42,086 bases of DNA from a virus, in IMG/VR virus record IMGVR_UViG_3300033571_009650, positions 1 to 42,086 of that record, one strand, 5' to 3'. Made by a program: the position numbers and the translations under genes. Each line of letters opens with the position of its first letter. Positions within the stretch are counted from its first letter, which is position 1. Positions 13,795-21,527 of the stretch are shown here, one piece after another. The notes below the pieces were generated by a model. The model saw only the letters and a program-made list of their open reading frames with translations, was not told where the DNA came from and searched no databases.

Positions 13795-14747
13795 TCGGTG
13801 ACAAGAACATCAACCCGACTCCCTCGCAGGTTTTAGCCGCCCTGCTAGATCACGGCGTGGATGTCCAAACCTACAAGGGCTGGGACACCAAGGGCCGACC
13901 GTGGTCGTGCGACTACGACCCCAGCGGGGTCGGCGGTCTCGGCGCGATCATCATGCATCACACCGCGACGGCATCGGCCAGCATCAAGAACCCGGTGCCG
14001 ACTCTCGACTGGTGCGCGAACGCCTTTGACAAGCCCGCCGCGAATATGATCGTCGGCAAGATTCCCGGCACGACCTACCTGCTGAGCGCAGGCTCGTGCT
14101 GGCACTCCGGTGACGGTGGCCCGTTCCCCGCTATCGGAATTACACAAGCGGCTAATGTCGGACACTATCGAATCTTCGGCGTGGAGATCGACGATCCCGG
14201 TGTCTCGGTCGGCACGATCACCGAGTACCAGATCGAGCAGGCGGCGCGGATTGGCGCAGCCCTGCACGACCTCTGCGGGTGGCCCGACCTGAACCGCGTC
14301 ATCACGCACGGCGCGTGGACGGACGGCTCGTACGGTGTCAACCCGAACGGCCCATCGAAGTGGGTCGGTCGCAAGAACGACACCATCGCGGGACCGTGGG
14401 GCGACTATCCCGGTTCGAAGGAGGCCCGCGACTACAACCCCGTCTTCTGGCGCGGCGAGGTCAAGAAGTACCTCGCCAAGCAGCCGACGTGGGATGGCGG
14501 CGTGCCCCATCGGATTGTCTGCGAGAAGGCATTCGCGGACAAGACGGTTGCCAACGGCGCGACGTGGCGGCTGGCCTGTCGTCTCTACGATCTCGGGTTC
14601 AAGGATCGTCCGAGTGCGGCTCGCGGAAAGCAGACCTACCCGACATCCGCGATGAAGAAGTTCCAGAAGTCTCAGGGACTTAACACCACTGACGGCTCGC
14701 CAACCAAGACGACGTGGCGACGGCTGTTCGGCAAGGACAAGCCGTAG
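13791..14747 (+). CDS. Endolysin, N-acetylmuramoyl-L-alanine amidase
   Basis: GTG at 13791 overlaps the holin stop. 318 aa. The N-terminal amidase_2/PGRP-like domain shows zinc ligands H56 or H57 (IIMHHTAT) and H173 (ITHGAWTDG), with VEIDDPG between them. The C-terminal part from about residue 235 (HRIVCEKAFADKTVANGATW, then SAMKKFQKSQGL) looks like a peptidoglycan-binding domain. It cuts the bond between MurNAc and L-alanine in the host wall at the end of infection. Confidence 0.92.
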   Translation: MIGDKNINPTPSQVLAALLDHGVDVQTYKGWDTKGRPWSCDYDPSGVGGLGAIIMHHTATASASIKNPVPTLDWCANAFDKPAANMIVGKIPGTTYLLSAGSCWHSGDGGPFPAIGITQAANVGHYRIFGVEIDDPGVSVGTITEYQIEQAARIGAALHDLCGWPDLNRVITHGAWTDGSYGVNPNGPSKWVGRKNDTIAGPWGDYPGSKEARDYNPVFWRGEVKKYLAKQPTWDGGVPHRIVCEKAFADKTVANGATWRLACRLYDLGFKDRPSAARGKQTYPTSAMKKFQKSQGLNTTDGSPTKTTWRRLFGKDKP

Positions 14748-14768
14748 GGAAGTTGACGGCATGAACGG

Positions 14769-14805
14769 CGGGCCAGACCGGAAAAATAATTTCTGGTCTG
14801 GCCCG
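14769..14805 (+). terminator. Hairpin after the endolysin gene
   Basis: CGGGCCAGACC (14769-14779) pairs exactly with 14795-14805; GAAA/TTTC inside extends the stem around an AATAA loop. No T-run follows, so it may work as a terminator or an mRNA-end stabiliser. Confidence 0.55.
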
Positions 14806-14841
14806 ATCCGTATCCAAAAAATTTTTTCGATTGGACTTTAA

Positions 14842-15825
14842 ATGTCTGACCTTTCTAAACTTTTTTCCAACGAAGACGAAGAAGAAATCGACCCGTCGCT
14901 GGGTGAACCGGCTGTGGACGAGCCTGTGGATAACCGGCCCGACCTTTCGGAACTCGGCATGATCGAGCACGAACGCGGCGTGGTTGAGGACACTTATGAA
15001 AACCGTGCCGCTCTGCGGCGAGCGAAGTTGAACTGGCAGCCGGTCTACGACCAGTCGGGAAACCCGACCGGCCTGATCGCGGCCCGGTCAGCGGAAGCCA
15101 TGAAGGAGCGACGGATGCTGTCGCTCCACGAGAAGCGACCGCTGCTGGTGGACCCGAAAAATCCGAACTCCGATTACCTGACCGGACTCGACTTGCTGGT
15201 GGATGCGGACGCCTGCCGGATCGCCCCGCCGTGGGTGGTCGGATCAACCCGTCACTGGCAGATGGAGCAAGAAGCAGGCGGCGTGCCCGAGGGATCACGG
15301 CGAGCGCCGAAGGCACTGCCACATCGCTGCCGAATGATGAAGTCGGACGGTATCCGCTGCATGCTCTGGAGTTCGGGACGGCTGAAGGATGACGGCCTGT
15401 GTCGGATTCATCTCCGAGTACAGCGCAAACCCGGCGAGGACATCGAGCGGGCGCGGAAAAAAATTATTCAAGCCGCACCGTACGCAGTGGACGTTCTCGA
15501 AGAACTGATGGAGTCCGCGATCTCCGAGCCGGTTCGCCTGAAGGCGAGCACGGAAATCCTCGACCGAGCCGGAGTCCGAGGCGGTATCGAGATCGACGCG
15601 AACATCGAAGTCACGGATGCACGGCCTGCCCATGTCGTAGTTGCCGAAAGATTGGCGAAGTTGGCGTCCGGGGCAGCCGCCATCGAGATGGCTCTGGGCG
15701 GCGTGCCCGGAGCGACTTCTGGAAACGGTGCCGAAGTCGAGGAGGGCACTGCCAAAACCTCCGAGGACGAATCGGACATAACGGATGCCATCGTGGTCGA
15801 GGGCGAAATCGTGGACGAGGACTGA
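14842..15825 (+). CDS. Probable terminase small subunit / DNA-binding protein
   Basis: 327 aa. After an acidic N-terminus comes a central CRMMKSDGIRCMLWSSGRLK, then CRIHL, a possible metal knuckle. The segment IIQAAPYAVDVLEELMESAI, then VRLKASTEILDRAGVRGGIE, resembles the helix-turn-helix part of actinophage small terminase proteins (AP-x-A-VD-x-L, then EQVRLKA-x-EILDRAG). ARPAHVVVAERLAKL continues that family pattern. The C-terminus is acidic. No large terminase follows here. ATG at 14842 has no ribosome site. Role: packaging-site recognition, by family inference. Confidence 0.6.
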   Translation: MSDLSKLFSNEDEEEIDPSLGEPAVDEPVDNRPDLSELGMIEHERGVVEDTYENRAALRRAKLNWQPVYDQSGNPTGLIAARSAEAMKERRMLSLHEKRPLLVDPKNPNSDYLTGLDLLVDADACRIAPPWVVGSTRHWQMEQEAGGVPEGSRRAPKALPHRCRMMKSDGIRCMLWSSGRLKDDGLCRIHLRVQRKPGEDIERARKKIIQAAPYAVDVLEELMESAISEPVRLKASTEILDRAGVRGGIEIDANIEVTDARPAHVVVAERLAKLASGAAAIEMALGGVPGATSGNGAEVEEGTAKTSEDESDITDAIVVEGEIVDED

Positions 15826-15828
15826 TCC

Positions 15829-16002
15829 GTGGAAAAAATTTTTGAAGCGGCCCGCGCCCTAGCGGACTCCCTCGCCGCCGACATCGAGCAGTGCTCAACC
15901 CGAGCCGAGCACATCCGAGTGACGGCGCGGGCTAATGCCGCTGCTGAGATTGTCTTGATGTTGGAAGCGGCGCGGGGCGATTTGACAGACGGTAGTTTTT
16001 AA
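15829..16002 (+). CDS. Small helical protein, 57 aa
   Basis: GTG at 15829, three bases after the terminase-like stop. MEKIFEAARALADSLAADIE, then STRAEHIRVTARANAAAEIV, is a strongly amphipathic alanine-rich helix. The final codons and TAA lie inside the left arm of a 21-bp hairpin. No family is recognised. Confidence 0.5.
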   Translation: MEKIFEAARALADSLAADIEQCSTRAEHIRVTARANAAAEIVLMLEAARGDLTDGSF

Positions 16003-16035
16003 GATACGGTGTAAACACCGTATCTAAAAAACTAC
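15992..16035 (+). terminator. Very stable 21-bp hairpin
   Basis: 15992-16012 and 16015-16035 pair at 20 of 21 positions with almost no loop. The left arm covers the stop codon of the 57-aa gene. It has no outside T-run, but T6 and A6 lie within the stem. A TTGACA 11 bases upstream with TACGGT 17 bases on could be a promoter whose -10 box is in the arm. Confidence 0.6.
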
Positions 16036-16121
16036 TAAGCGGCCAGCCCGTTGTAAACGGCGGGTCTGGTAAATCGGCCAGACCGCGAGTACTATGACCG
16101 TTACCAACAACGGAGGTCTGG

Positions 16122-16307
16122 ATGAGCGAGTACTGGTGGTGGGATACCCTTGCGGTGATCGGCTTGGGCTGCGCGGTGACCACCGCCCTCGTGACGGTGT
16201 ACATGTTCGTCTCCGAGTTTCGGGCGAGACGGAAGTTCACCCGTGAGATGCGCGAGTTCGACCGACAGATGGGTGCGCTAGTCCGAGCGTGGGAGAAATC
16301 CGAGTGA
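16122..16307 (+). CDS. Small membrane protein, 61 aa
   Basis: ATG at 16122 is preceded by CGGAGGTCTGG. After EYWWWDT a membrane helix (LAVIGLGCAVTTALVTVYMF, residues 10-29) leads to a basic coiled tail (FRARRKFTREMREFDRQM). The topology suits a cytoplasmic C-terminus. The 110 bases upstream contain two smaller hairpins and repeated GGTCTGG words shared with 14795. Function unknown. Confidence 0.6.
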   Translation: MSEYWWWDTLAVIGLGCAVTTALVTVYMFVSEFRARRKFTREMREFDRQMGALVRAWEKSE

Positions 16308-16849
16308 GCGTCCCAAACTGGTTCTGGATTGCCGAACCGTACTTTGCCAGTGTCACCTTCAGTGCTCCCCTTCGTGTTCTTCAGATCGGTGTGTTTTCTG
16401 GGGATGCAACCGAGTGGTTGCTGAAGAACCGAAATATAGAAAGCATCGACGATGTCGATACATGGGAAGGCGGGCCTGACCATGACGGCATGGCTATCGA
16501 CTTTGCTGAAGTTGAACGGATGTATGACACCCGGATGGCTGGAGAAGACCGAGTTGTAAAGCACAAGACAACCAGCGATTTATTCTTTGCTTCGAACAAC
16601 AAGACCTACAATTTTATTTACATCGACGGTGACCACACTGCGATCCAGACCGCTCTCGACGCGCTTAACTCGTGGAGAGTTCTCGAAGTCGGCGGGGTCT
16701 TGGCGTTTGACGACTATCAGTGGGGCCACCCAGACCTAGAACGAAAAGACATGCCGAAGGACGGGATTGACGCTTTCCTTCATACCGTTCGAGGACAGTA
16801 CTCCGTCGTGCTTAGCGGCTATCAAGTCTGGGTAAGGAAGGAAAAGTGA
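16304..16849 (+). CDS. Class I SAM-dependent methyltransferase (Methyltransf_24-like)
   Basis: GTG at 16304 overlaps the previous stop (GTGA) with GGGAGAAAT upstream; 181 aa. SAM-binding motif I is VLQIGVFSGDATEWLL (residues 25-40). The later FIYIDGDHTAIQTALDA (104-120) and VGGVLAFDDYQW fit the Methyltransf_24 family, in which D107/D109/H111-type residues line the active site. The family acts on small molecules or sugars such as those in surface glycans. The glycosyltransferase close downstream supports a glycan-modification role. Confidence 0.75.
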   Translation: MSVPNWFWIAEPYFASVTFSAPLRVLQIGVFSGDATEWLLKNRNIESIDDVDTWEGGPDHDGMAIDFAEVERMYDTRMAGEDRVVKHKTTSDLFFASNNKTYNFIYIDGDHTAIQTALDALNSWRVLEVGGVLAFDDYQWGHPDLERKDMPKDGIDAFLHTVRGQYSVVLSGYQVWVRKEK

Positions 16850-17208
16850 TGGACCCGAGAGTGCCACCGATTGTGCAGGAAATTCTTTCCCGCCATCTGC
16901 CCGGAAAAATTATTTCTGAGATCCATCCCGATCTCCGCGAGGCTGCGAAAAAAGAAGCAGAACTTCTTCTCGAAGTTCTCGACGGCCTGCGCCCGCCGGA
17001 CATCATGGTTCTCGCCAACCGCCAGATCGAGCGGATTGCGGCGAGCGCCCGCCAGTCTCAACTTTCAGACTGCATTGCGGTGTTGAAGGAAGAGATGCAA
17101 AATCTTGAGCATTCAACTTCTCAACAGTATGGCCATCTGAAGTCCGGGCTCCTCTGGGCCATCGACGTTCTTTCCAGCCGTACCGCCTCAGACCGTACTG
17201 ACCTGTAG
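16849..17208 (+). CDS. Helical hypothetical protein, 119 aa
   Basis: ATG at 16849 shares bases with the previous stop (TGATG); a GTG three bases earlier is an alternative. The ribosome site is AAGGAAGGA. Mostly helical: LREAAKKEAELLLEVLDG, then MVLANRQIERIAASARQS and a third helix with VLKEEMQNLEHS; coiled-coil character is likely. It has one Cys and no membrane segment. It lies between methyltransferase and glycosyltransferase but shows no enzyme motif. Confidence 0.6.
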   Translation: MDPRVPPIVQEILSRHLPGKIISEIHPDLREAAKKEAELLLEVLDGLRPPDIMVLANRQIERIAASARQSQLSDCIAVLKEEMQNLEHSTSQQYGHLKSGLLWAIDVLSSRTASDRTDL

Positions 17209-17217
17209 GATCGCTCC

Positions 17218-17931
17218 ATGCGCCCAGACGAAAAAGTTGTTCTTTCATTTGTAGACCACGGCACGGTTCGCGGCGAGTTCGCGCACGACATCGCCTTCCT
17301 TGCGATGTCCATGCCCGGAAGGTTCGGTGCTCTTTCGAACGTGAGGGACAACCTGATCGCGCGAGGTCGGAACCTTGTTGTAAAAAATTTTTTGGCCGGG
17401 GACTTCGACTGGCTGCTGATGCTTGACGCAGATCAGCGGTTTACAGTCGGCGCGGTTAACACGCTGTTCGAGGCTGCGGATGCAAACGACCGACCAATGA
17501 TGAGCGGTCTGTATTTTGGACTCAATACTCTTGAAGGTTCTTTATACCCGCTCCCAGTTCCTCAGATGTATCTAAAGCGGCCAGACACACAGTGGTCTTA
17601 CACCCACATCATGCGGTATACCGAGAACTCGGTCATCCAGATTGACGGATGCGGCGCGGGGTTTCTGCTCGTACATCGGAGCGTCTTTGAGAAAGTTCAG
17701 CAGATGTCTCCCCCGGAGTTTTCAGAAGTTTGTTGGTTTCAGGATTTCCCCACTGAAAACAACGAGTGGGTTGGAGAGGATCTTGCTTTCTGCCTGAGAG
17801 TTAAATCATCTGGGATTCCAATTCACGGACATACCGGCGCGGTCAGCGCTCACATCAAGTCGTATGCCATCTCCGAGGAACACTTCCTCGACTACCGTGA
17901 ATATTTCGAGCGAATTGGTAAACCGTTGTGA
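17218..17931 (+). CDS. Glycosyltransferase, GT2-like
   Basis: 237 aa from ATG 17218. FDWLLMLDADQRF carries the metal-binding DxD (D70-A71-D72). After GCGAGFLLVHRSVFEKV comes VGEDLAFCLRVKSSGIPIHG, the ED motif and helix that place the catalytic base in GT-A enzymes. The sequence between covers an acceptor region. Likely substrates are nucleotide-sugars; the acceptor may be a virion protein, DNA base or host glycan. Together with the methyltransferase this looks like a surface-glycan module. Confidence 0.75.
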   Translation: MRPDEKVVLSFVDHGTVRGEFAHDIAFLAMSMPGRFGALSNVRDNLIARGRNLVVKNFLAGDFDWLLMLDADQRFTVGAVNTLFEAADANDRPMMSGLYFGLNTLEGSLYPLPVPQMYLKRPDTQWSYTHIMRYTENSVIQIDGCGAGFLLVHRSVFEKVQQMSPPEFSEVCWFQDFPTENNEWVGEDLAFCLRVKSSGIPIHGHTGAVSAHIKSYAISEEHFLDYREYFERIGKPL

Positions 17932-17932
17932 T

Positions 17933-17961
17933 TTGACAATGTCGGCTCGTCTAGGTACGAT
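17933..17961 (+). promoter_or_regulatory. Promoter, first of the early array
   Basis: TTGACA (17933-17938), 17-nt spacer, TACGAT (17956-17961), right after the glycosyltransferase stop. Confidence 0.8.
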
Positions 17962-17997
17962 GGACCGACAGGCATGACCAAACGACGGAGGGACACT

Positions 17998-18330
17998 GTG
18001 AAGACAATTGAAATCATCTGGGCGACAGCGGCCTGCGAAGACACACCAGTGACGACAAAGCGCGTCGAAACCGATAAGTTCGACGGTGCCACCGATCTGG
18101 AAATCTGCGAGAAGTTTTTCCACGATACGAACCTTTATGAAGGCACGGCGTGGGATGTGATTCAGCCGTTGCCAGATAACCGCACCCACACGTCGCTGTC
18201 GGTCGGAGACTACGTCGTCGTGGACGAGCAGATGTACCGTTGCGCCCGGATCGGTTGGGAACATACAAATACGTTCGAGCCGGGATTGAATTTTACTGAC
18301 CCGCTCTTTCCGGGTCCAGAAGATATCTGA
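17998..18330 (+). CDS. Hypothetical protein, 110 aa
   Basis: GTG at 17998 has GGAGGG at six bases and lies 36 bases past the -10 box; an ATG at 17974 lacks a ribosome site. The protein starts with a beta strand (TIEIIWATAACEDTPVTTKR), then a helix with DLEICEKFFHDT and a late VGDYVVVDEQMYRC strand pair. It is acidic overall and probably a small alpha/beta protein. Not recognised. Confidence 0.65.
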   Translation: MKTIEIIWATAACEDTPVTTKRVETDKFDGATDLEICEKFFHDTNLYEGTAWDVIQPLPDNRTHTSLSVGDYVVVDEQMYRCARIGWEHTNTFEPGLNFTDPLFPGPEDI

Positions 18331-18342
18331 GATACTGCCTCT

Positions 18343-18663
18343 GTGCGTATCACTGTCTTCTTTCCCGGTGCGAGATATTGCCGAAGAACTTTTTTTCTGA
18401 CGGAGACCGAGCCGGATCATCACGACGTGATCTCGCAGTTGACCGAGGAAATCCGTGCTCTGGACGGACCACTGTTCAAGAAGATGAGAAAACTCCCTGT
18501 CTACGCAATCTCACACATCAAAGAACATGGTTGGTCAAGTCTGATCGTGATCGACGGGACGACCTATTGGGTCATGCCGAGCGGTGTGATTGTCTACGCC
18601 TTCGATGATTATTCAAAAATTCTTTTACCGCAAGCGGTGTACGAGGTGTACGACGAGATTTGA
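18343..18663 (+). CDS. Hypothetical protein, 106 aa
   Basis: GTG at 18343, no ribosome site; GATACT lies six bases upstream, so a leaderless start is possible. The protein begins with a strand (RITVFFPGARYC), has a central amphipathic helix and ends in beta-rich SSLIVIDGTTYWVMPSGVIV. Its TGA lies inside the TTGACA of the next promoter. Confidence 0.55.
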   Translation: MRITVFFPGARYCRRTFFLTETEPDHHDVISQLTEEIRALDGPLFKKMRKLPVYAISHIKEHGWSSLIVIDGTTYWVMPSGVIVYAFDDYSKILLPQAVYEVYDEI

Positions 18664-18689
18664 CAGAGTGCCGGTGCGTTTGCTATAAT
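18660..18689 (+). promoter_or_regulatory. Promoter for gene 18732
   Basis: TTGACA (18660-18665), 18-nt spacer, TATAAT (18684-18689). The preceding stop codon is embedded in the -35 box. Confidence 0.85.
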
Positions 18690-18696
18690 GCTCCCA

Positions 18697-18715
18697 TGCG
18701 ATCAGGGAGGTCGCA
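18697..18715 (+). promoter_or_regulatory. Leader hairpin with AGGGA loop
   Basis: TGCGATC pairs with GGTCGCA (7 bp, one G-U) around the loop AGGGA, upstream of the ATAGGGAG ribosome site of gene 18732. Confidence 0.65.
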
Positions 18716-18731
18716 GAATAGGGAGAAAAAC

Positions 18732-19220
18732 ATGCAGACCACACTTGCACGAGCCGAGGTCGTGACCACGATCACTGCTTTCGGTCAGGACTGGATCGTG
18801 TCGATCAGGGACCACAACGATCCCTACACCAAGCCCCGGTACAACTGGAAGACGCTTGGCTACACCCAGCCGCGCACGCGGATCTTTGTCAGCACGCCCG
18901 ACGAGTTCGATGATCTTGCGACGGCGAGGTACCCGCACCCCGTCAAGGAGATGTTCCCGGCGCTTGCGCTGGAGAGCGTCTACACCTCGCGGGGCGACTA
19001 CCCCGAGGTGGACAAGGCGTGGGACCAGTTCAACCGGGCCTACACCAAGGGCCAGTCGCTGGTGCTCGCGGCCATCGCGCACCTGACGGGCGTGGACGAG
19101 TTCCGCTTCGACCGGCGTGCGGGCTGCACCTGCCCCTGCTCGCCGGGGTTCATCGGCAAGGCTGGTCTCCGCGCTCGCGGTACGACCATCAGCGTCAGCG
19201 TCAGGCGTGCAACAGCCTGA
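18732..19220 (+). CDS. Conserved phage protein with a CTCPCSPGF motif, 162 aa
   Basis: ATG at 18732 after AGGGAGAAAAAC. The N-terminal half is beta-rich (VVTTITAFGQDWIVSIRD) and the middle contains paired-aromatic turns. The end, RRAGCTCPCSPGFIGKAGLR, then ARGTTISVSV, is a signature seen in actinophage proteins and could bind a metal through its two cysteines. Function unknown. Confidence 0.65.
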   Translation: MQTTLARAEVVTTITAFGQDWIVSIRDHNDPYTKPRYNWKTLGYTQPRTRIFVSTPDEFDDLATARYPHPVKEMFPALALESVYTSRGDYPEVDKAWDQFNRAYTKGQSLVLAAIAHLTGVDEFRFDRRAGCTCPCSPGFIGKAGLRARGTTISVSVRRATA

Positions 19221-19221
19221 T

Positions 19222-19251
19222 TTGACACGGTGCGGGGGCATCGGATATGAT
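19222..19251 (+). promoter_or_regulatory. Promoter for the 19293-19989 operon
   Basis: TTGACA (19222-19227), 18-nt spacer, TATGAT (19246-19251). The leader lacks the AGGGA hairpin; the ribosome site is TTAGGGAG. Confidence 0.82.
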
Positions 19252-19292
19252 GCTCCCGCACCACCAAACGACACACGACATTAGGGAGAAAC

Positions 19293-19418
19293 ATGGACCT
19301 CTACTGCGAGCGCTGCGGAGCCGAGGGCGGACTCCGCACCTACACCGACCGGGGCAACGGGGACAAGTACCCGCTCTGCCGCGAGTGCTACCAGACGAAG
19401 GCGCGGGATGCGGCGTGA
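19293..19418 (+). CDS. Zinc-ribbon protein, 41 aa
   Basis: ATG at 19293 behind TTAGGGAGAAAC. YCERCG (from residue 4) and LCRECY (from residue 28) form a classic CxxC...CxxC ribbon around a short Gly/Asp-rich hairpin. The stop overlaps the next GTG. Tiny ribbons of this sort recur among actinophage early genes; no function is known. Confidence 0.65.
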   Translation: MDLYCERCGAEGGLRTYTDRGNGDKYPLCRECYQTKARDAA

Positions 19419-19522
19419 GGAAATGCATCTCTTGTAGTCGCGAGGACGGCCTGCCCGCATACGCGGGCATGTGCCGTCCTTGCTTCACGCTCTGGATGAC
19501 ACGGTCGGGAGTGAAGCGCTGA
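19415..19522 (+). CDS. Zinc-ribbon protein, 35 aa
   Basis: GTG at 19415 overlaps the previous TGA (GTGA). RKCISCSREDG and MCRPCFTLW give a second CxxC...CxxC ribbon, with a basic end (TRSGVKR). TGATG overlap couples it to the glycosylase-like gene. It may be an adaptor for its neighbours, but this is only context. Confidence 0.6.
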   Translation: MRKCISCSREDGLPAYAGMCRPCFTLWMTRSGVKR

Positions 19523-19989
19523 TGCAAACATTTTTGCCGTACGCAGATTTCGAGGAAACGGCGCGGGTACTGGACTACCGACGGCTTGGGAAACAACGGG
19601 TCGAAACGTTCCAGTTGCTCAACGCGCTTGACGGCAAGACCAAGGGCTGGGTGACGCATCCCGCTGCGATGATGTGGCGCGGGTACGAAGCCTCGCTCGC
19701 GCTTTACGGCGTGGTCATCTGCAAGGAGTGGAAGCGGCGCGGGTATCGGGACACGATGCACGAACGCCTGACCGAGTTGTACCTGCTTCACCGCGATCAG
19801 GGCGAGCACGGATACACGGTCGATCCACCGTGGCTTGGGGATCGAGCGTTCCATCTCTCGCACCAGTCGAATCTCGTGCGGAAGTTGCCCGAGTTCTACC
19901 GACCACTGTTCCCCGGCGTGCCCGATGACCTGCCGTACATCTGGCCGTGCGCTCCACTCCAAGCAAAAAATATTTACAACCTACAATGA
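19522..19989 (+). CDS. Pyrimidine-dimer DNA glycosylase family protein (MSMEG_6728-like)
   Basis: 155 aa from ATG 19522. MQTFLPYADFEETARVLDYR, then RLGKQRVETFQLL, then THPAAMMWRGYEASL and WKRRGYRDTM fit the Pyr_excise family (PF03013), which includes T4 endonuclease V and its actinobacterial relatives. T4 EndoV uses its N-terminal Thr2 amine; here residue 2 is Gln, so activity may differ or depend on another residue. Possible role: UV-damage repair or base removal from host DNA. Confidence 0.75.
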   Translation: MQTFLPYADFEETARVLDYRRLGKQRVETFQLLNALDGKTKGWVTHPAAMMWRGYEASLALYGVVICKEWKRRGYRDTMHERLTELYLLHRDQGEHGYTVDPPWLGDRAFHLSHQSNLVRKLPEFYRPLFPGVPDDLPYIWPCAPLQAKNIYNLQ

Positions 19990-20001
19990 AAAGGAGTTTG
20001 T

Positions 20002-20355
20002 ATGTGGATTATGACTACCGACGGGTTCTTCTCTGCTGTGCAAAAGAATCCATCTGACCCCAACACCATCACGGTGCGAAGTCGCAGCCGTAATGATCTC
20101 GTCAATCTGCTGGCAGTTTCTGGGCTGGACAAGACGATCAGCAACAGCCAAGGAAAGAGTGACTACCCGTTCCGAGTTGTTATGACGAAGGGCGAGTGGG
20201 CCGCGTATCTTTCGGAAGCAGCAGAGCGGCTTGACTACGACAACTTCAAGAACGCTATTGCCAAGGAGAACAAGGGCCGGTCTCGTATCTACGGATACGT
20301 CTGGGGAGAACTAATCTCCATCGAGGACGAGAACGAGAACGAGTACCTCAGGTAG
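20002..20355 (+). CDS. Conserved phage protein, 117 aa
   Basis: ATG at 20002 after AAAGGAG. WIMTTDGFFSAVQKNPSD, then TITVRSRSRNDLVNLLAV, is a pattern I associate with widespread small actinophage/actinobacterial proteins. A later VVMTKGEWAAYLSEAAERLD suggests an alpha/beta fold. The C-terminus is acidic (ISIEDENENEYLR). No catalytic site is evident. Confidence 0.65.
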   Translation: MWIMTTDGFFSAVQKNPSDPNTITVRSRSRNDLVNLLAVSGLDKTISNSQGKSDYPFRVVMTKGEWAAYLSEAAERLDYDNFKNAIAKENKGRSRIYGYVWGELISIEDENENEYLR

Positions 20356-20370
20356 CGAAAGGATTCTTGT

Positions 20371-20772
20371 ATGCGAATCGGAAAAAAGTTTGTTGCTGTT
20401 CCCGCAGTCTGCTTGCTGTTTCTGTTAGCGGCCTGCGGGAACGCAACGCCCGCCCAGATCAACACGGTGTCGTCCTACATGGAGCCTGCTTTCGATGATC
20501 CGCCTGACGGCGAGCCAGTAGCGGACGCCCTCTACCTGTCGTCGGTACGGAGCCTTCCGAACGCGCTGATTGAGTCCACGTCCGATGCGACTTTGGTGGA
20601 GATCGGTGAGACCGTGTGCGCCACGCTTGACACCGGATTGACGGTCAAGGAGTTGGTACGCGGTCTTGCGGTTTCTTTCGCGGAGGACGGAACGAGTTCG
20701 AGCGTGAAAAACGAAGCGGTCGGGTACATCATTGCCTCATCGCTTATGGCGTATTGTCCGTGGTATGGATAA
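20371..20772 (+). CDS. DUF732-like lipoprotein, 133 aa
   Basis: The signal peptide MRIGKKFVAVPAVCLLFLLA ends in a lipobox with Cys22 (LLAAC), so it should be lipid-anchored outside the host membrane. The mature part has the DUF732 layout: two cysteines in one small helical domain (VCATLDTGLTVKELV and a final SLMAYCPW). A second DUF732-like lipoprotein lies at 39340. Phage lipoproteins often act in superinfection exclusion; that role is inference. Confidence 0.7.
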   Translation: MRIGKKFVAVPAVCLLFLLAACGNATPAQINTVSSYMEPAFDDPPDGEPVADALYLSSVRSLPNALIESTSDATLVEIGETVCATLDTGLTVKELVRGLAVSFAEDGTSSSVKNEAVGYIIASSLMAYCPWYG

Positions 20773-20971
20773 GACCCCGACCAGAAAAAATATTTCTGAC
20801 GAAGAAGCAATCGAGTTCCTCGACTGGCTGAACCAAGGAGTCAATCGAGGATGGGTGAGTGAGGCAGTCTGCGTCACCCACAATGGACTTCCCAGCACAG
20901 AGGACGAGGATTCCGAGTGGGAAGAAGGATACGATCCTTGCGTGCCCGGACTTCGCATTTGGGTTGAGTAG
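20765..20971 (+). CDS. Conserved small phage protein, 68 aa
   Basis: ATG at 20765 overlaps the lipoprotein end by 8 bases. The second half, WVSEAVCVTHNGLPSTEDED, then SEWEEGYDPCVPGLRIW, is a recurring actinophage pattern (CATHDG-x-P, then E-W-E-x-G-x-DPC). Two cysteines flank an acidic stretch. Its TAG shares a base with the next GTG. Confidence 0.65.
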   Translation: MDKTPTRKNISDEEAIEFLDWLNQGVNRGWVSEAVCVTHNGLPSTEDEDSEWEEGYDPCVPGLRIWVE

Positions 20972-21201
20972 TGTCCGAGTTTGCTGTCTCTAAGACGCAG
21001 AAGTTTGGCTGGTGCAACGACGGATTTCACGATGGCTGCACCGTGCGTTTCGCGTACTACGAGAAGGACTATCAATGTGCGTGCGAGTGTCACACAGAGG
21101 AAAGTTTGCCGCCGCTGGTTGCTGGAAAAAATATTTATCCTCCCAAGCCTGAGAAGCCCGAGCGAGCAACTTCCACAACTCCACGGAAGAAGCGGAGTTG
21201 A
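20971..21201 (+). CDS. Cys/His-rich protein, 76 aa
   Basis: GTG at 20971 overlaps the previous stop. CNDGFHDGCTV and YQCACECHTEE supply four or five Cys and two His for a zinc site; the C-terminus is basic and Pro/Lys-rich (PPKPEKPERATS). Its stop codon is inside the next TTGACA. No family is recognised. Confidence 0.6.
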   Translation: MSEFAVSKTQKFGWCNDGFHDGCTVRFAYYEKDYQCACECHTEESLPPLVAGKNIYPPKPEKPERATSTTPRKKRS

Positions 21202-21227
21202 CATGCTGACACCCGCTATGTTATGAT
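21198..21227 (+). promoter_or_regulatory. Promoter for gene 21269
   Basis: TTGACA (21198-21203), 18-nt spacer, TATGAT (21222-21227). Confidence 0.83.
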
Positions 21228-21235
21228 GCTCCCAC

Positions 21236-21252
21236 GGAGTCAGGGAGGCTCC
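21236..21252 (+). promoter_or_regulatory. Leader hairpin with AGGGA loop
   Basis: GGAGTC pairs with GGCTCC (6 bp, one G-U) around AGGGA, upstream of AAAGGGAG and the GTG at 21269. Confidence 0.65.
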
Positions 21253-21268
21253 AAGAAAGGGAGAAATC

Positions 21269-21514
21269 GTGCTTACATTTGAGCAAGCGCAGGAAGTCCA
21301 CTACAGCCTGAGCAACGACACGGTGCTCTATCCGCTGCTGCGTGGTCTTGCGGCAGAGAGCCTTCAGCAGAATGGCTGGCCCGAGGATGAGGGGATGGGG
21401 ACGAGCGACATCAGCATCGCGCTGACGCACCTCATCCAGCGTTTCGACATCCCGCTGGTTGGAGCGGTGCGCGAGGCGTATGCCGAGTGCGGCTTTGACG
21501 CCCCAAGCAACTGA
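21269..21514 (+). CDS. Hypothetical protein, 81 aa
   Basis: GTG at 21269 behind AAAGGGAGAAATC. Helical: LTFEQAQEVHYSLSNDTVLY, then GLAAESLQQNGWPEDEG, then SIALTHLIQRFDIPLVGAVR. One cysteine near the end. Not recognised. Confidence 0.6.
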   Translation: MLTFEQAQEVHYSLSNDTVLYPLLRGLAAESLQQNGWPEDEGMGTSDISIALTHLIQRFDIPLVGAVREAYAECGFDAPSN

Positions 21515-21527
21515 GATTCCCGAGGAC

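Noticed and set aside
13845-14762. 305-codon leftward frame opposite the endolysin gene
   Set aside because: Arg/Val-rich antisense shadow of a clear amidase gene.
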